Positions 1 to 6,559 of a stretch of DNA of 49,410 bases are shown here, one piece after another. The translations under genes and the position numbers were made by a program. Source of the DNA: a virus; the IMG/VR virus record IMGVR_UViG_3300050175_000017, positions 1 to 49,410 of that record; one strand, written 5' to 3'. Position 1 is the stretch's first letter. Every line of letters begins with the position of its first letter. The notes under the pieces are model-generated. The model ran no database searches. It was not told the DNA's origin and saw nothing but the letters and a program-made list of their open reading frames with translations.

Positions 1-1
1 G

Positions 2-163
2 CACTTTCGGCAGCAGGTGCGAGCCATACTCGCCGAGAGATGGTGCATCGGCTACGACGAGTCGCTACCTGCAGACACGATAGCGGCGCGCGATTGGTCG
101 GCGCGTCGTGCTCGCGAGTTCGAGCTACTGCCGCGCCCGTGGAGGCAGGTCGGGCGATGGTGA
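2..163 (+). CDS. C-terminal end of an unknown protein (5' cut by window)
   Basis: The frame is open from the first bases and ends at TGA 161-163. About 53 residues are seen, rich in Arg, Trp and Glu, with no recognisable motif. Composition and codon choice match the genes after it. The next gene starts 2 bases after this stop. Only the tail end is present, so no function is offered. Confidence 0.55.
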   Translation, partial: HFRQQVRAILAERWCIGYDESLPADTIAARDWSARRAREFELLPRPWRQVGRW

Positions 164-164
164 T

Positions 165-347
165 ATGCGACGGCGCTCGCGACACATCGAGCGGCTGTGC
201 GTGCAGTGCGGCGTGCGCTATCCGAAGTCGGGCGCGCTACCGCTCGGCGCCGAGGTGCACTTGCTGCCCGAGGGCAAGTTCGTGATCACGTGCTCGCCGC
301 GCTGTCGCAAGGCTGCAGGGCTTCGCTCGCGAAGGTCGCGCTCATGA
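165..347 (+). CDS. small zinc-ribbon-like protein
   Basis: 60 aa. A Cys-x2-Cys pair at residues 12-15 and a Cys-x3-Cys pair at 43-47 are separated by a short beta-rich stretch, the layout of a small zinc ribbon; the protein is Arg-rich at both ends, so nucleic-acid contact is plausible. The ATG at 165 was chosen because it lies 2 bases after the preceding stop and just before the first Cys pair. Its stop overlaps the next start (ATGA). No family is recognised. Confidence 0.6.
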   Translation: MRRRSRHIERLCVQCGVRYPKSGALPLGAEVHLLPEGKFVITCSPRCRKAAGLRSRRSRS

Positions 348-616
348 CCGGCACGACGCTCGCGACCGCAAGCTGCACGGCGTCGCTCGTCTCGCTGCTC
401 GTGCTGCCGTGGAGCCGCGGCAGCGCGGCATGGCTGCTGCTGATCGCGCTTTGCTTGTCGCTGCTCGGCATCACGCTGCAGCTCCTCGCAGAGCGTCGCG
501 AGGCAGCCGAGAGCAAGCGGCGCGCGCGGCTCGGCACTTGCGACACCGTGCCGATTCCAGCGCACGACGACGAGAACACAGGGACGAAGATATGGCAGAA
601 AGACAACGAGAGATGA
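344..616 (+). CDS. small membrane protein, two TM segments
   Basis: 90 aa. Two hydrophobic stretches lie at about residues 5-20 and 28-47, followed by a charged Arg/Glu-rich tail with a hydrophilic Asp/Glu/Asn end. It starts at the ATGA overlap with the zinc-ribbon gene, so it is probably translationally coupled. Location would be the inner membrane with a cytoplasmic tail. Function unknown; a holin-like or superinfection role cannot be told from sequence. Confidence 0.6.
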   Translation: MTGTTLATASCTASLVSLLVLPWSRGSAAWLLLIALCLSLLGITLQLLAERREAAESKRRARLGTCDTVPIPAHDDENTGTKIWQKDNER

Positions 617-819
617 CCCGGTATCGCAAGGCGCTCTGGTACGTCGCGGGCTTGTGCATGGGCCTTGCGCGTCGAGGCGCACCGCTCGCGAACGCCTTCG
701 ACATCGGCGTGACTCCGAGCGCGGCAGAGATGGCAGAGCATGCCGAGGTGCAAGTGTACATCCTGCGCGGCTACGCTCGCGGCACGGGCGGCAGCAGCGA
801 GCCGAAGGTGTGGCAATGA
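613..819 (+). CDS. hypothetical small protein
   Basis: 68 aa from the ATG that overlaps the previous stop (ATGA at 613-616); an in-frame ATG at 592 would give 75 aa. The N-terminus carries a short hydrophobic stretch (about residues 7-17) that could be a signal anchor, and the rest is soluble. No family recognised. Its stop overlaps the next ATG at 816. Confidence 0.5.
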   Translation: MTRYRKALWYVAGLCMGLARRGAPLANAFDIGVTPSAAEMAEHAEVQVYILRGYARGTGGSSEPKVWQ

Positions 820-908
820 TTCGCGCCCTCGTGCTCGCCGCAGCGGTCGGCGTTGCCCTCGGTTACGCGGTCTACGGGCTCGCGCACTTGCTCGCGGAGG
901 GCTGGTGA
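816..908 (+). CDS. tiny single-pass membrane peptide
   Basis: 30 aa, almost wholly one hydrophobic helix (Ala/Val/Leu/Gly-rich, residues 2-26). It is kept as a gene because it sits exactly between two ATGA-type overlaps (816-819 and 905-910) in a strictly packed operon. Function unknown. A similar pair of tiny membrane peptides occurs at 48445-48608. Confidence 0.5.
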   Translation: MIRALVLAAAVGVALGYAVYGLAHLLAEGW

Positions 909-988
909 TGCAGCCATGGACCGAGGGTTTCTGCGTCGGCTATGCGGTCGGCGTCGCGGTGATCGTTCTGCTCGCGTGGTGCGTCTAG
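908..988 (+). CDS. tiny single-pass membrane peptide
   Basis: 26 aa. The start ATG overlaps the preceding TGA by one base. Residues 8-26 form one hydrophobic helix ending in Trp-Cys-Val. It has no known family, and support comes only from packing between overlapping genes and from hydrophobicity. Confidence 0.45.
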   Translation: MQPWTEGFCVGYAVGVAVIVLLAWCV

Positions 989-1377
989 TGCAGTGCTTTC
1001 TCGCGGTGCGCACGATCAACGAGTCGAACAATCGCGACTCCTGGCGCAAGCGCGCACGACGCGTCAAAGCGCAGCGCCTCGCAGCGCGGCAACGCGTCGC
1101 AGCGTGCATCGTCGGCGTGCACCTGCCGCTCGTCGTCACGCTCACCCGAGTCGGCGCGCGCAAGCTCGATAGCGATGGCGTGCCTAGTGCGCTCAAGGCG
1201 ATCCGAGACGGCGTCGCAGACGCGCTCGGCGTCGACGACGGGCGCGACGATCTCGTGCAGTGGCGATACGCGCAGCAGTTCGGACCGCGGCAAGTCCACG
1301 GCGTGCAGATCGAGATCACACAGGGAGAGCCATGCGCGACCGAGACGACGACGACGAAAGGCAACGCGAGCAGATAG
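988..1377 (+). CDS. RusA-like Holliday junction resolvase
   Basis: 129 aa, close to the usual RusA length of about 120. From residue 52 there is a Thr-Arg-(hydrophobic)-Gly block, then Leu-Asp61-Ser-Asp63, a Lys-Ala-Ile-Arg-Asp-Gly helix and a Leu-Gly-Val-Asp83-Asp84-Gly turn. These match the Asp-x-Asp and downstream Asp metal ligands of RusA. Phage RusA proteins cut four-way junctions during recombination or before packaging. The GTG at 988 overlaps the previous TAG (TAGTG); in-frame GTGs at 976 and 979 are alternatives. The early-operon position fits a DNA metabolism role. The family call is from motif pattern only. Confidence 0.75.
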   Translation: MQCFLAVRTINESNNRDSWRKRARRVKAQRLAARQRVAACIVGVHLPLVVTLTRVGARKLDSDGVPSALKAIRDGVADALGVDDGRDDLVQWRYAQQFGPRQVHGVQIEITQGEPCATETTTTKGNASR

Positions 1378-1493
1378 CCGCAGAGCAGACCCGACGCGCC
1401 CTGCAGCGGTTCGCCCATCGTAAGCGCCTCGCGCAGTGGTTCGAGCGCTGGCAGCAAGGTCGCGCCATGAACGCGCCGAAGGTGCAAGCATGA
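1332..1493 (+). CDS. small charged hypothetical protein
   Basis: 53 aa starting inside the end of the RusA-like gene (46-base overlap). An AGGGAGAG Shine-Dalgarno-like stretch lies just before ATG 1332 and supports this start. The protein opens with an Asp/Arg run and is then helical and Arg/Gln-rich, with no cysteines or hydrophobic core. Its stop overlaps the next ATG at 1490. Function unknown. Confidence 0.5.
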   Translation: MRDRDDDDERQREQIAAEQTRRALQRFAHRKRLAQWFERWQQGRAMNAPKVQA

Positions 1494-2071
1494 GGCGTCG
1501 ACGACGTCGTGCGCATCCCTCGCAGCTCTCGCTCGACTTCGAGGCGCTCGCGCCGTCGTCGCACGGCATCACCCTAACCGTCCGAGGGATCACGCTGCCG
1601 GTGATTCAATGGGCTGTACAGCTAGGCGTCTCGACGCAGACGATCTATGCGCGCATCGATCACGGTTGGTCGCCCGACGCGTGCGTCTCGCGCTTCCTTC
1701 CATCCCCAGCTGCTCGAAAATCTCGCGCGCCTCACGGCTGCCCGACTGCACTCGCATGGGACACGCTCGAATACAAAGACGACGATCGCGCTTGGTACGT
1801 CACGGCCGTTCACCCCGACGGCCTCGAGGTGCAGCAGGTCGCAGAGCTGCAGGGAGTGAGCCCGTCGCAGGTAAACAAGATCGTTCACCGCGTGCGGGAG
1901 AAAGTGCGTTGCATGCTCTCGGTAGCCGAGCGCGTCGACGACGGACAGCTCGACGTGATATGTCTGCACCTGCGCGGCAGGTCGGTCGAAGAGTACCGAA
2001 AGGCGGCAGCGAGGAGCGAGCGCGCTTTAAGGCAATGGGCGAAAGCCCTTCGAGAGCAGAGAGCCTATTGA
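1490..2071 (+). CDS. regulator with two HTH segments, sigma-region-4-like C-terminal part
   Basis: 193 aa. After an Arg-rich N-terminus, residues about 37-62 form a first HTH ending in the Gly-Trp-Ser block often seen in phage DNA-binding proteins. Residues about 111-140 (Val-Ala-Glu-Leu-x-Gly-Val-Ser then Val-x-x-Ile ... Arg-Glu-Lys-Val-Arg) resemble the sigma-70 region 4 HTH that reads -35 boxes. It ends the left operon and the gene-free repeat region follows, so control of nearby promoters is plausible. The gene at 48608 has the same two-part design. No promoter-core (region 2) homology is seen, so it is not a full sigma factor. Confidence 0.65.
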   Translation: MRRRRRRAHPSQLSLDFEALAPSSHGITLTVRGITLPVIQWAVQLGVSTQTIYARIDHGWSPDACVSRFLPSPAARKSRAPHGCPTALAWDTLEYKDDDRAWYVTAVHPDGLEVQQVAELQGVSPSQVNKIVHRVREKVRCMLSVAERVDDGQLDVICLHLRGRSVEEYRKAAARSERALRQWAKALREQRAY

Positions 2072-2231
2072 CGTCGCCGAGGTCGTGGGTGGGTTGCTGG
2101 GCGTGCGTCACGCTGGGGGATTCATAAGGGGGCACGACGGCGGTTCGTGTCAATCCCATGTTCGGGTCCTTTACGTGCGTTACGCTCTCGACGCCCGAAC
2201 CATGCGAGTCAAAACCGTGTCGAAACTCGCG

Positions 2232-2244
2232 CACGTGTCACGTG
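2232..2244. promoter_or_regulatory. paired CACGTG palindromes
   Basis: CACGTG occurs at 2232-2237 and again at 2239-2244, one base apart, giving a near-symmetric 13-base site. Symmetry of this kind is typical of dimeric regulator sites. No binding protein can be assigned; the HTH proteins in this window are candidates. Confidence 0.35.
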
Positions 2245-2397
2245 GTACTGTGCACGAGTCGATGCCGAGTCCCTATCCTCGCGGCGTCGACGCTCGGCTC
2301 TCTCTCGCGTGATGGCGCGGTCGACGAGAGCCGAGCCCTAATGGTTGCGACGGCAACCCTTCGGCGGTTCCGAGCGGTTCTTGAGCGTTTCCGAGAA

Positions 2398-2419
2398 CCG
2401 GCCATTTGCCGGCCATTTG
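2398..2419. repeat. two tandem 11-base repeats (CCGGCCATTTG)
   Basis: Two exact head-to-tail copies of CCGGCCATTTG. They directly follow a looser series of GCGGTTCCGA-like units (2363-2396) with the same 10-11-base spacing and precede the four-copy array at 2436, so three repeat families share one helical-turn period. Confidence 0.75.
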
Positions 2420-2435
2420 CAGACCCCACTCGCCG

Positions 2436-2479
2436 CCTAAACGCGGCCTAAACGCGGCCTAAACGCGGCCTAAACGCGG
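2436..2479. repeat. four tandem 11-base repeats (CCTAAACGCGG)
   Basis: Four perfect copies of CCTAAACGCGG at 2436, 2447, 2458 and 2469. Perfect identity and one-turn spacing suggest a protein-binding array (iteron-like or operator-like) rather than chance. The unit contains TAAACGCG, which is also present once in inverted orientation at 2482-2489. Confidence 0.85.
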
Positions 2480-2489
2480 CGCGCGTTTA
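2471..2489. repeat. inverted repeat TAAACGCG / CGCGTTTA
   Basis: A perfect 8-base inverted repeat with a 3-base spacer. The left arm is part of the fourth tandem unit. It could form a hairpin or be a symmetric binding site terminating the array. Confidence 0.7.
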
Positions 2490-2617
2490 TGACCTGTGCA
2501 CAGTGCTGTGTTGCGTGCGGCATGCTGCAGGGAGTGCGCGCGCGCGCTTAGCACTCGCCACAATGCACGAAGCACGCAGCACGAGCTACACTCGCGGGCC
2601 ACGAAGGGGCGCAGGGG

Positions 2618-3868
2618 ATGGCAGAGCAGACGACAGCAGACGCGAGCGGCGAGGCGGCGGTTTACTACCCGATCGCGAAGCTCAAACCGTGGGCCGACAA
2701 CCCGCGCGACAACGCCGAGAACGTCGCGCGCGTGGCCCGCTCGATCTCGCGGTTCGGGTTCTCGGCGCCCGTCGTCGCACGCAAGGCAGACAGCGAGATC
2801 ATAGCCGGTCACACGCGCGTGCTCGCAGCCGAGTCGCTCGGGCTCGCCGAGGTGCCGGTGCGGTTTCTCGACATCTCGACGCACGACGCGCACGCGCTCG
2901 CCCTGGCGGACAATCGCTTGAACGAGCTAGCGCCTTGGCGCACCGACGAGCTGCTTGCGCAACTGAACGAGATCGGGCTGCCTGATGCCGAGGTCGCAGG
3001 TTGGTCGAGCGAAGACCTCGACAAGCTCGCGGCAGACCTCGTCGGCAGCGAGCCCGACGACGCGGGCAGCGTCGACGAAGACGAAGCGCCCGAGCCACCT
3101 GCAGACCCGGTTACGAGACCGGGCGACGTGTGGCAGCTCGGCAAGCATCGGCTTGTTTGCGGCGACTGCCGCGATGCGCTTGCGCCTCTTTTCGTCGGCG
3201 ACCTCGCGACGCTGATGGTTACCGATCCGCCTTACGGCGTCGACTATGGTGCCAAGAATGCACGACTGAACGCATCAGACGGAGGCAGCCGAATCGAAAC
3301 GACTATCGAAGACGACGACGCGTCGATCGACTATGTTTTCGATCTTTGGGTCGGCGCCTTCAAAGCATCCCGGCCGCTGCTTGCTGCCGGCGCTTCTTAC
3401 TACGTCACGTCGGCAGCGGGCGCTTTTCAGTGGCACATGTGGAAGGCTCTCGAAGAGAGCGGGTTCCCGATGAAGCACGAGCTAGTTTGGAAAAAGAACG
3501 CGATGGTATTCGGCGGCTGCGACTACCACTATCAGCACGAGCCGATCCTTTACGGTTGGATCAAGGGCTCGCACAAGCGCGTCGCCGACCGCTCGCAGAC
3601 ATCGGTGTGGGAGATCGATCGGCCTAGCTCGTCGAAGCTGCACCCGACCATGAAGCCCGTCGAACTGTACGCGCGGGCGATGCGCAATAGCAGCGACCGA
3701 GGCGACATCGCGGTCGAGCCTTTCGCGGGCAGCGGAACGGCATACGCTGCAGCCGAGCAAGTTGGGCGGGTTGTCTATGGGTCGGAGATCTCGCCCGCCT
3801 ACTGCGACGTGATCGTCGAGCGCTGGCAGAACCTCACGGGCGGCAAGGCTACGCGCGTGCAGCCATGA
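2618..3868 (+). CDS. ParB-domain / DNA methyltransferase fusion
   Basis: 416 aa. Residues about 15-110 form a ParB/Srx-like N-terminal domain with the Gly-His-Thr-Arg box (GxxR). Residues about 165-410 form an S-adenosylmethionine-dependent DNA methyltransferase: catalytic DPPY at 203-206 comes before the cofactor-binding FAGSGT at 369-374, the motif order of the beta class (N6-adenine or N4-cytosine). Such fusions are common next to phage terminase genes and are thought to modify phage DNA against restriction. Target site unknown. It is the first gene after the repeat region; its stop overlaps the next start (ATGA). Confidence 0.93.
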   Translation: MAEQTTADASGEAAVYYPIAKLKPWADNPRDNAENVARVARSISRFGFSAPVVARKADSEIIAGHTRVLAAESLGLAEVPVRFLDISTHDAHALALADNRLNELAPWRTDELLAQLNEIGLPDAEVAGWSSEDLDKLAADLVGSEPDDAGSVDEDEAPEPPADPVTRPGDVWQLGKHRLVCGDCRDALAPLFVGDLATLMVTDPPYGVDYGAKNARLNASDGGSRIETTIEDDDASIDYVFDLWVGAFKASRPLLAAGASYYVTSAAGAFQWHMWKALEESGFPMKHELVWKKNAMVFGGCDYHYQHEPILYGWIKGSHKRVADRSQTSVWEIDRPSSSKLHPTMKPVELYARAMRNSSDRGDIAVEPFAGSGTAYAAAEQVGRVVYGSEISPAYCDVIVERWQNLTGGKATRVQP

Positions 3869-4197
3869 AAGCCCGCGTGGTCATCGAGAGCCCGTTCGCT
3901 GCGCCGACCGCCGCGGGCGTCGAGGTGCACCGGCTCTATGCTCGCCGCTGCATGCTCGACTCGCTCTCGCGAGGCGAAGCGCCGTTCCTCGGGCACCTGC
4001 TGTATACGCAAGTGCTCGACGACAACATACCCAACGAGCGGCAGCGCGGCATCGCCGCGCATCTCGCCTGGATTGCAGCCGCGCACCGGCTCGTGTTTTA
4101 CCTCGACTACGGCATGAGCCCGGGCATGTTGAAGGCGAAAGAGGCTGCGCCCATGGTCGTGCCGCACGAGTTCAGGCGCATAGGGCAGAACCCGTGA
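3865..4197 (+). CDS. DUF7768/DUF4406-type (deoxyribosyltransferase-fold) protein
   Basis: 110 aa. The opening Ile-Glu-Ser-Pro-Phe block, the Ala-Arg-Arg-x-Met-x-Asp-Ser helix, Glu-Ala-Pro-Phe, His-Leu-Leu-Tyr-Thr-Gln and the later Tyr-x-Asp-(Leu/Tyr)-Gly-Met-Ser-x-Gly-Met turn match small phage proteins with the nucleoside 2-deoxyribosyltransferase-like fold. Their biochemical role in phages is not settled; nucleotide metabolism or modification is an inference. It starts by ATGA overlap with the methyltransferase gene. Confidence 0.8.
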   Translation: MKARVVIESPFAAPTAAGVEVHRLYARRCMLDSLSRGEAPFLGHLLYTQVLDDNIPNERQRGIAAHLAWIAAAHRLVFYLDYGMSPGMLKAKEAAPMVVPHEFRRIGQNP

Positions 4198-4262
4198 TGG
4201 GCGGTCGCGCCGACTAGCTGCCGTGTACACGCCGCACAAGTCCATGTCACACTGCGCATGTC

Positions 4263-4517
4263 ATGGAACACGAAGCACAACAGAAAGAACGCTTCCCACA
4301 AGTCGCCGACCTCGCGCACTCGATCTCGCTAGTCGTCGGCTCTCGCGACTTTCGGGTGAGCATCGACCGCGCGCTCGACCGCGTCATCGTAAGTCACGAT
4401 GGTGAGTCGCTCGCGTTCGCCCCTATCGCAGCGTGGCGATTGATCAACGGCGACCGCGACGAGCGACGGTACATTCGTTGGCTCTTCGAGAGCCCGGCGC
4501 AGGTGCGGGCGTCGTGA
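4263..4517 (+). CDS. hypothetical protein upstream of terminase
   Basis: 84 aa, mixed alpha/beta, with a Trp-Arg-Leu-Ile ... Trp-Leu-Phe-Glu ending. It has no cysteines, signal or membrane segment. The next gene (terminase small subunit) begins at a GTGA overlap with its stop, supporting expression as a unit. Not recognised. Confidence 0.6.
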   Translation: MEHEAQQKERFPQVADLAHSISLVVGSRDFRVSIDRALDRVIVSHDGESLAFAPIAAWRLINGDRDERRYIRWLFESPAQVRAS

Positions 4518-4951
4518 GAGGTCTTCGCGCCTGCAAGCTCACGCCCGAGTCGCGTAAGCGCATGCTCGACCTCGTGCGCGGCGGCGTGCTGCTGAAACAC
4601 GCCGCGCCCGCCTGCGGCGTCGCGTGGTCGACCGTCGAGCGATGGTTGACGCTTGGCAATCGCTTTCTCGACGAAGACCCGCGCGCCAGGCCCGCCCATC
4701 GCAAATACGCCGAGTTCGTGAAAGAGCACGCCGAGGCGGAAGCGTCGCACGCGTCTTCGCTGCAGCTCATGCACACGAAGGCCTGTCGCAAGGGCAACGT
4801 CGCCGCAATCCAGTGGCAGCTAGAGCGCCGCTATCCGCAGGACTTCAGCCCGGCGAAACGGCTAGAGCTATCGGGCCCCGAAGGCGAACCGCTCGGCGTG
4901 CAGCTGCGCGCAGCTATCGAACGCAAGCGCGCGAAGGGCGATGCAGGGTAG
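4514..4951 (+). CDS. terS: terminase small subunit
   Basis: 145 aa. Residues about 14-45 form the N-terminal HTH usual for small terminase subunits (an Ala-Cys-Gly-Val-x-x-Ser-Thr-Val-x-x-Trp recognition helix), then a charged helical middle and a C-terminal tail. Small subunits bind the packaging site and regulate the large subunit. The GTG start overlaps the preceding stop (GTGA) and the end overlaps the large-subunit gene by 11 bases. The call rests on the HTH plus position directly before TerL. Confidence 0.8.
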   Translation: MRGLRACKLTPESRKRMLDLVRGGVLLKHAAPACGVAWSTVERWLTLGNRFLDEDPRARPAHRKYAEFVKEHAEAEASHASSLQLMHTKACRKGNVAAIQWQLERRYPQDFSPAKRLELSGPEGEPLGVQLRAAIERKRAKGDAG

Positions 4952-6515
4952 CGCGGCAGAGTCGGTAAGCGCCGAAGAGCTGCTCGACGTGCTCGACGAC
5001 TTCGAGTCGCTCGCGTCGATCGTTCAGATCACGCAGAAGCAAGGCGCGCCGATGTATTTCTCGCCCGACCGTTGGTTCGACGAACAGCGCCTGTTTCAAG
5101 AACGCCGCACCGGGCTTGATATCGTATTGAAAGGCAGACAGATCGGGTTCTCGACCTTCGAGATGGTGCGCGACCTGCAGTTCGCTTTGACGCACCCTGG
5201 CACGCAGACCTTGATCGTCGGGCAGGAGACCGACCTGGCGAACAAGCTCTTCTTACAGCTGCGAACGATGTGGCTCTCGCTGCGCGAACAGGGCGGCATG
5301 CCCTCGACGCGATACGACAACATCCGCGAGCTTTACTTCGACGGGCTGCAGTCTTCGATACGCGTCGTCGAGGCAGGAGCCTCGAGAGAGGCGGCGCGAA
5401 AGAAGGGGCGGTCGGGCACCATCCATCGGCTGCACGCAACCGAGGTCGCTTTTTGGTCGTACCCTGCCGAGGCGATGTCGGGGCTCATGAATGCCGTTCC
5501 ATCGACGGGCGAGATCGTGATCGAGTCGACGCCGAATGGTGCCTTCGGGATGTTCTACCAACTGTGCAAGCAAGCGCAGAGCGGCGCGGGGCGGTTCCGG
5601 TTCCATTTCTATCCGTGGCACATGCACGCCGAGTATAGGTCGCCGCTCGTGCCTCGGTTCAACCCTGCGCCGCGGGACGCTATCGAGCGCTCACTGCGCG
5701 ACGAGGGCTGCGACGACGAGCAGATACAGTGGTGGCGCGAGCAGTGCGACGACCCTGCGAAAGGCGTCGAGACTGCCAGCGAAGAGTATCCGCGAGATCC
5801 CGAGTCGTGCTTTCGCACCGCGGGCTCGCCGTACATTGACCCGCGACACATCGAGCGGCATCGACGCGACACGCGCGAGCCCGTGGTCGTTCTGCCGATG
5901 CTCGGCGTCGACGTCGAGGTCTTCGAGATGCCGCGCCCCGGTGTCGAGTACGTGGTCGGCGGCGACGTTGCCGAGGGCATCGGCGAAGACAACTCCGCAG
6001 CGACCGTCGAGCGGACGGACACTGGCGCGGTCGTGGCCTACGCATCGTCGGGCAGCATCGAGCCTGGCGAGTTCGGCTTGTTTCTCGGCGAGCTAGGCTC
6101 GTTCTACAATGGCGCGATGGTCGCACCCGAGCGCAACAATCACGGCGCAGCAACGCTATGGGCACTCATGAACACGCCATCGGCGCAGAGCGGCCAGGTG
6201 TACAACGATGCTCGAATCTACAGGCACGCCGACGGCAAGCCGGGCTGGCACACGACGAAGGTCACACGCCCGATCTTGTTCGACGACCTCGCCTCGCGCG
6301 TGCGTGCCGACGACGACCTGCAGTGCCCATCCCGGCGGCTGCTGTCGGAGGCGGCAACGCTCGTGAAGGGCTCAGACGGCAAGCCGCGCGCAGCGAACAA
6401 GGGCAACGCCGACGGCTGCAAGGATGACGGCTTCGTGTCGTGGGCAATCTGCGGGCAGGTGCGGCAGCGACGTCGCGCGGGCCGTCTGCAGTCGTTCCAC
6501 ATCGACGACCTGTAG
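4941..6515 (+). CDS. terL: terminase large subunit (packaging ATPase/nuclease)
   Basis: 524 aa, a usual TerL length. The N-terminal ATPase has a Walker A variant Lys-Gly-Arg-Gln-Ile-Gly-Phe-Ser-Thr at 64-72, a Walker B region with Glu168 in His-Ala-Thr-Glu-Val-Ala, and the coupling motif Glu-Ser-Thr-Pro-Asn-Gly at 195-200. The C-terminal RNase H-like nuclease begins with Gly-Gly-Asp342-Val-Ala-Glu-Gly. The enzyme pumps DNA into the prohead and cuts it. ATG 4941 lies within the small-subunit gene, as is common. Confidence 0.95.
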   Translation: MQGSAAESVSAEELLDVLDDFESLASIVQITQKQGAPMYFSPDRWFDEQRLFQERRTGLDIVLKGRQIGFSTFEMVRDLQFALTHPGTQTLIVGQETDLANKLFLQLRTMWLSLREQGGMPSTRYDNIRELYFDGLQSSIRVVEAGASREAARKKGRSGTIHRLHATEVAFWSYPAEAMSGLMNAVPSTGEIVIESTPNGAFGMFYQLCKQAQSGAGRFRFHFYPWHMHAEYRSPLVPRFNPAPRDAIERSLRDEGCDDEQIQWWREQCDDPAKGVETASEEYPRDPESCFRTAGSPYIDPRHIERHRRDTREPVVVLPMLGVDVEVFEMPRPGVEYVVGGDVAEGIGEDNSAATVERTDTGAVVAYASSGSIEPGEFGLFLGELGSFYNGAMVAPERNNHGAATLWALMNTPSAQSGQVYNDARIYRHADGKPGWHTTKVTRPILFDDLASRVRADDDLQCPSRRLLSEAATLVKGSDGKPRAANKGNADGCKDDGFVSWAICGQVRQRRRAGRLQSFHIDDL

Positions 6516-6559
6516 CTCGCGCACGACGCGGCTCGACAACGTGTGAAAGTGACGACGAC

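Larger units (their letters stand above)
2072..2617. promoter_or_regulatory. gene-free control region with repeats
   Basis: No believable gene is seen over about 545 bases. It holds two adjacent CACGTG palindromes (2232-2244), 10-11-base repeat series (2363-2396, 2398-2419, 2436-2479), a hairpin (2471-2489) and the palindrome TGTGCACA (2495-2502). It lies between the left operon and the methyltransferase/terminase operon. It could be a replication origin, a packaging site or a regulator-binding region. No convincing sigma-70 promoter could be picked by eye. AAGGGG at suitable spacing precedes the ATG at 2618. Confidence 0.55.

Noticed and set aside
2100-2165. tRNA-like look: TTCATAA like a Met anticodon loop and GGTTCG-like downstream
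   Set aside because: The flanking bases do not pair into anticodon, D or acceptor stems, so no cloverleaf can be drawn.
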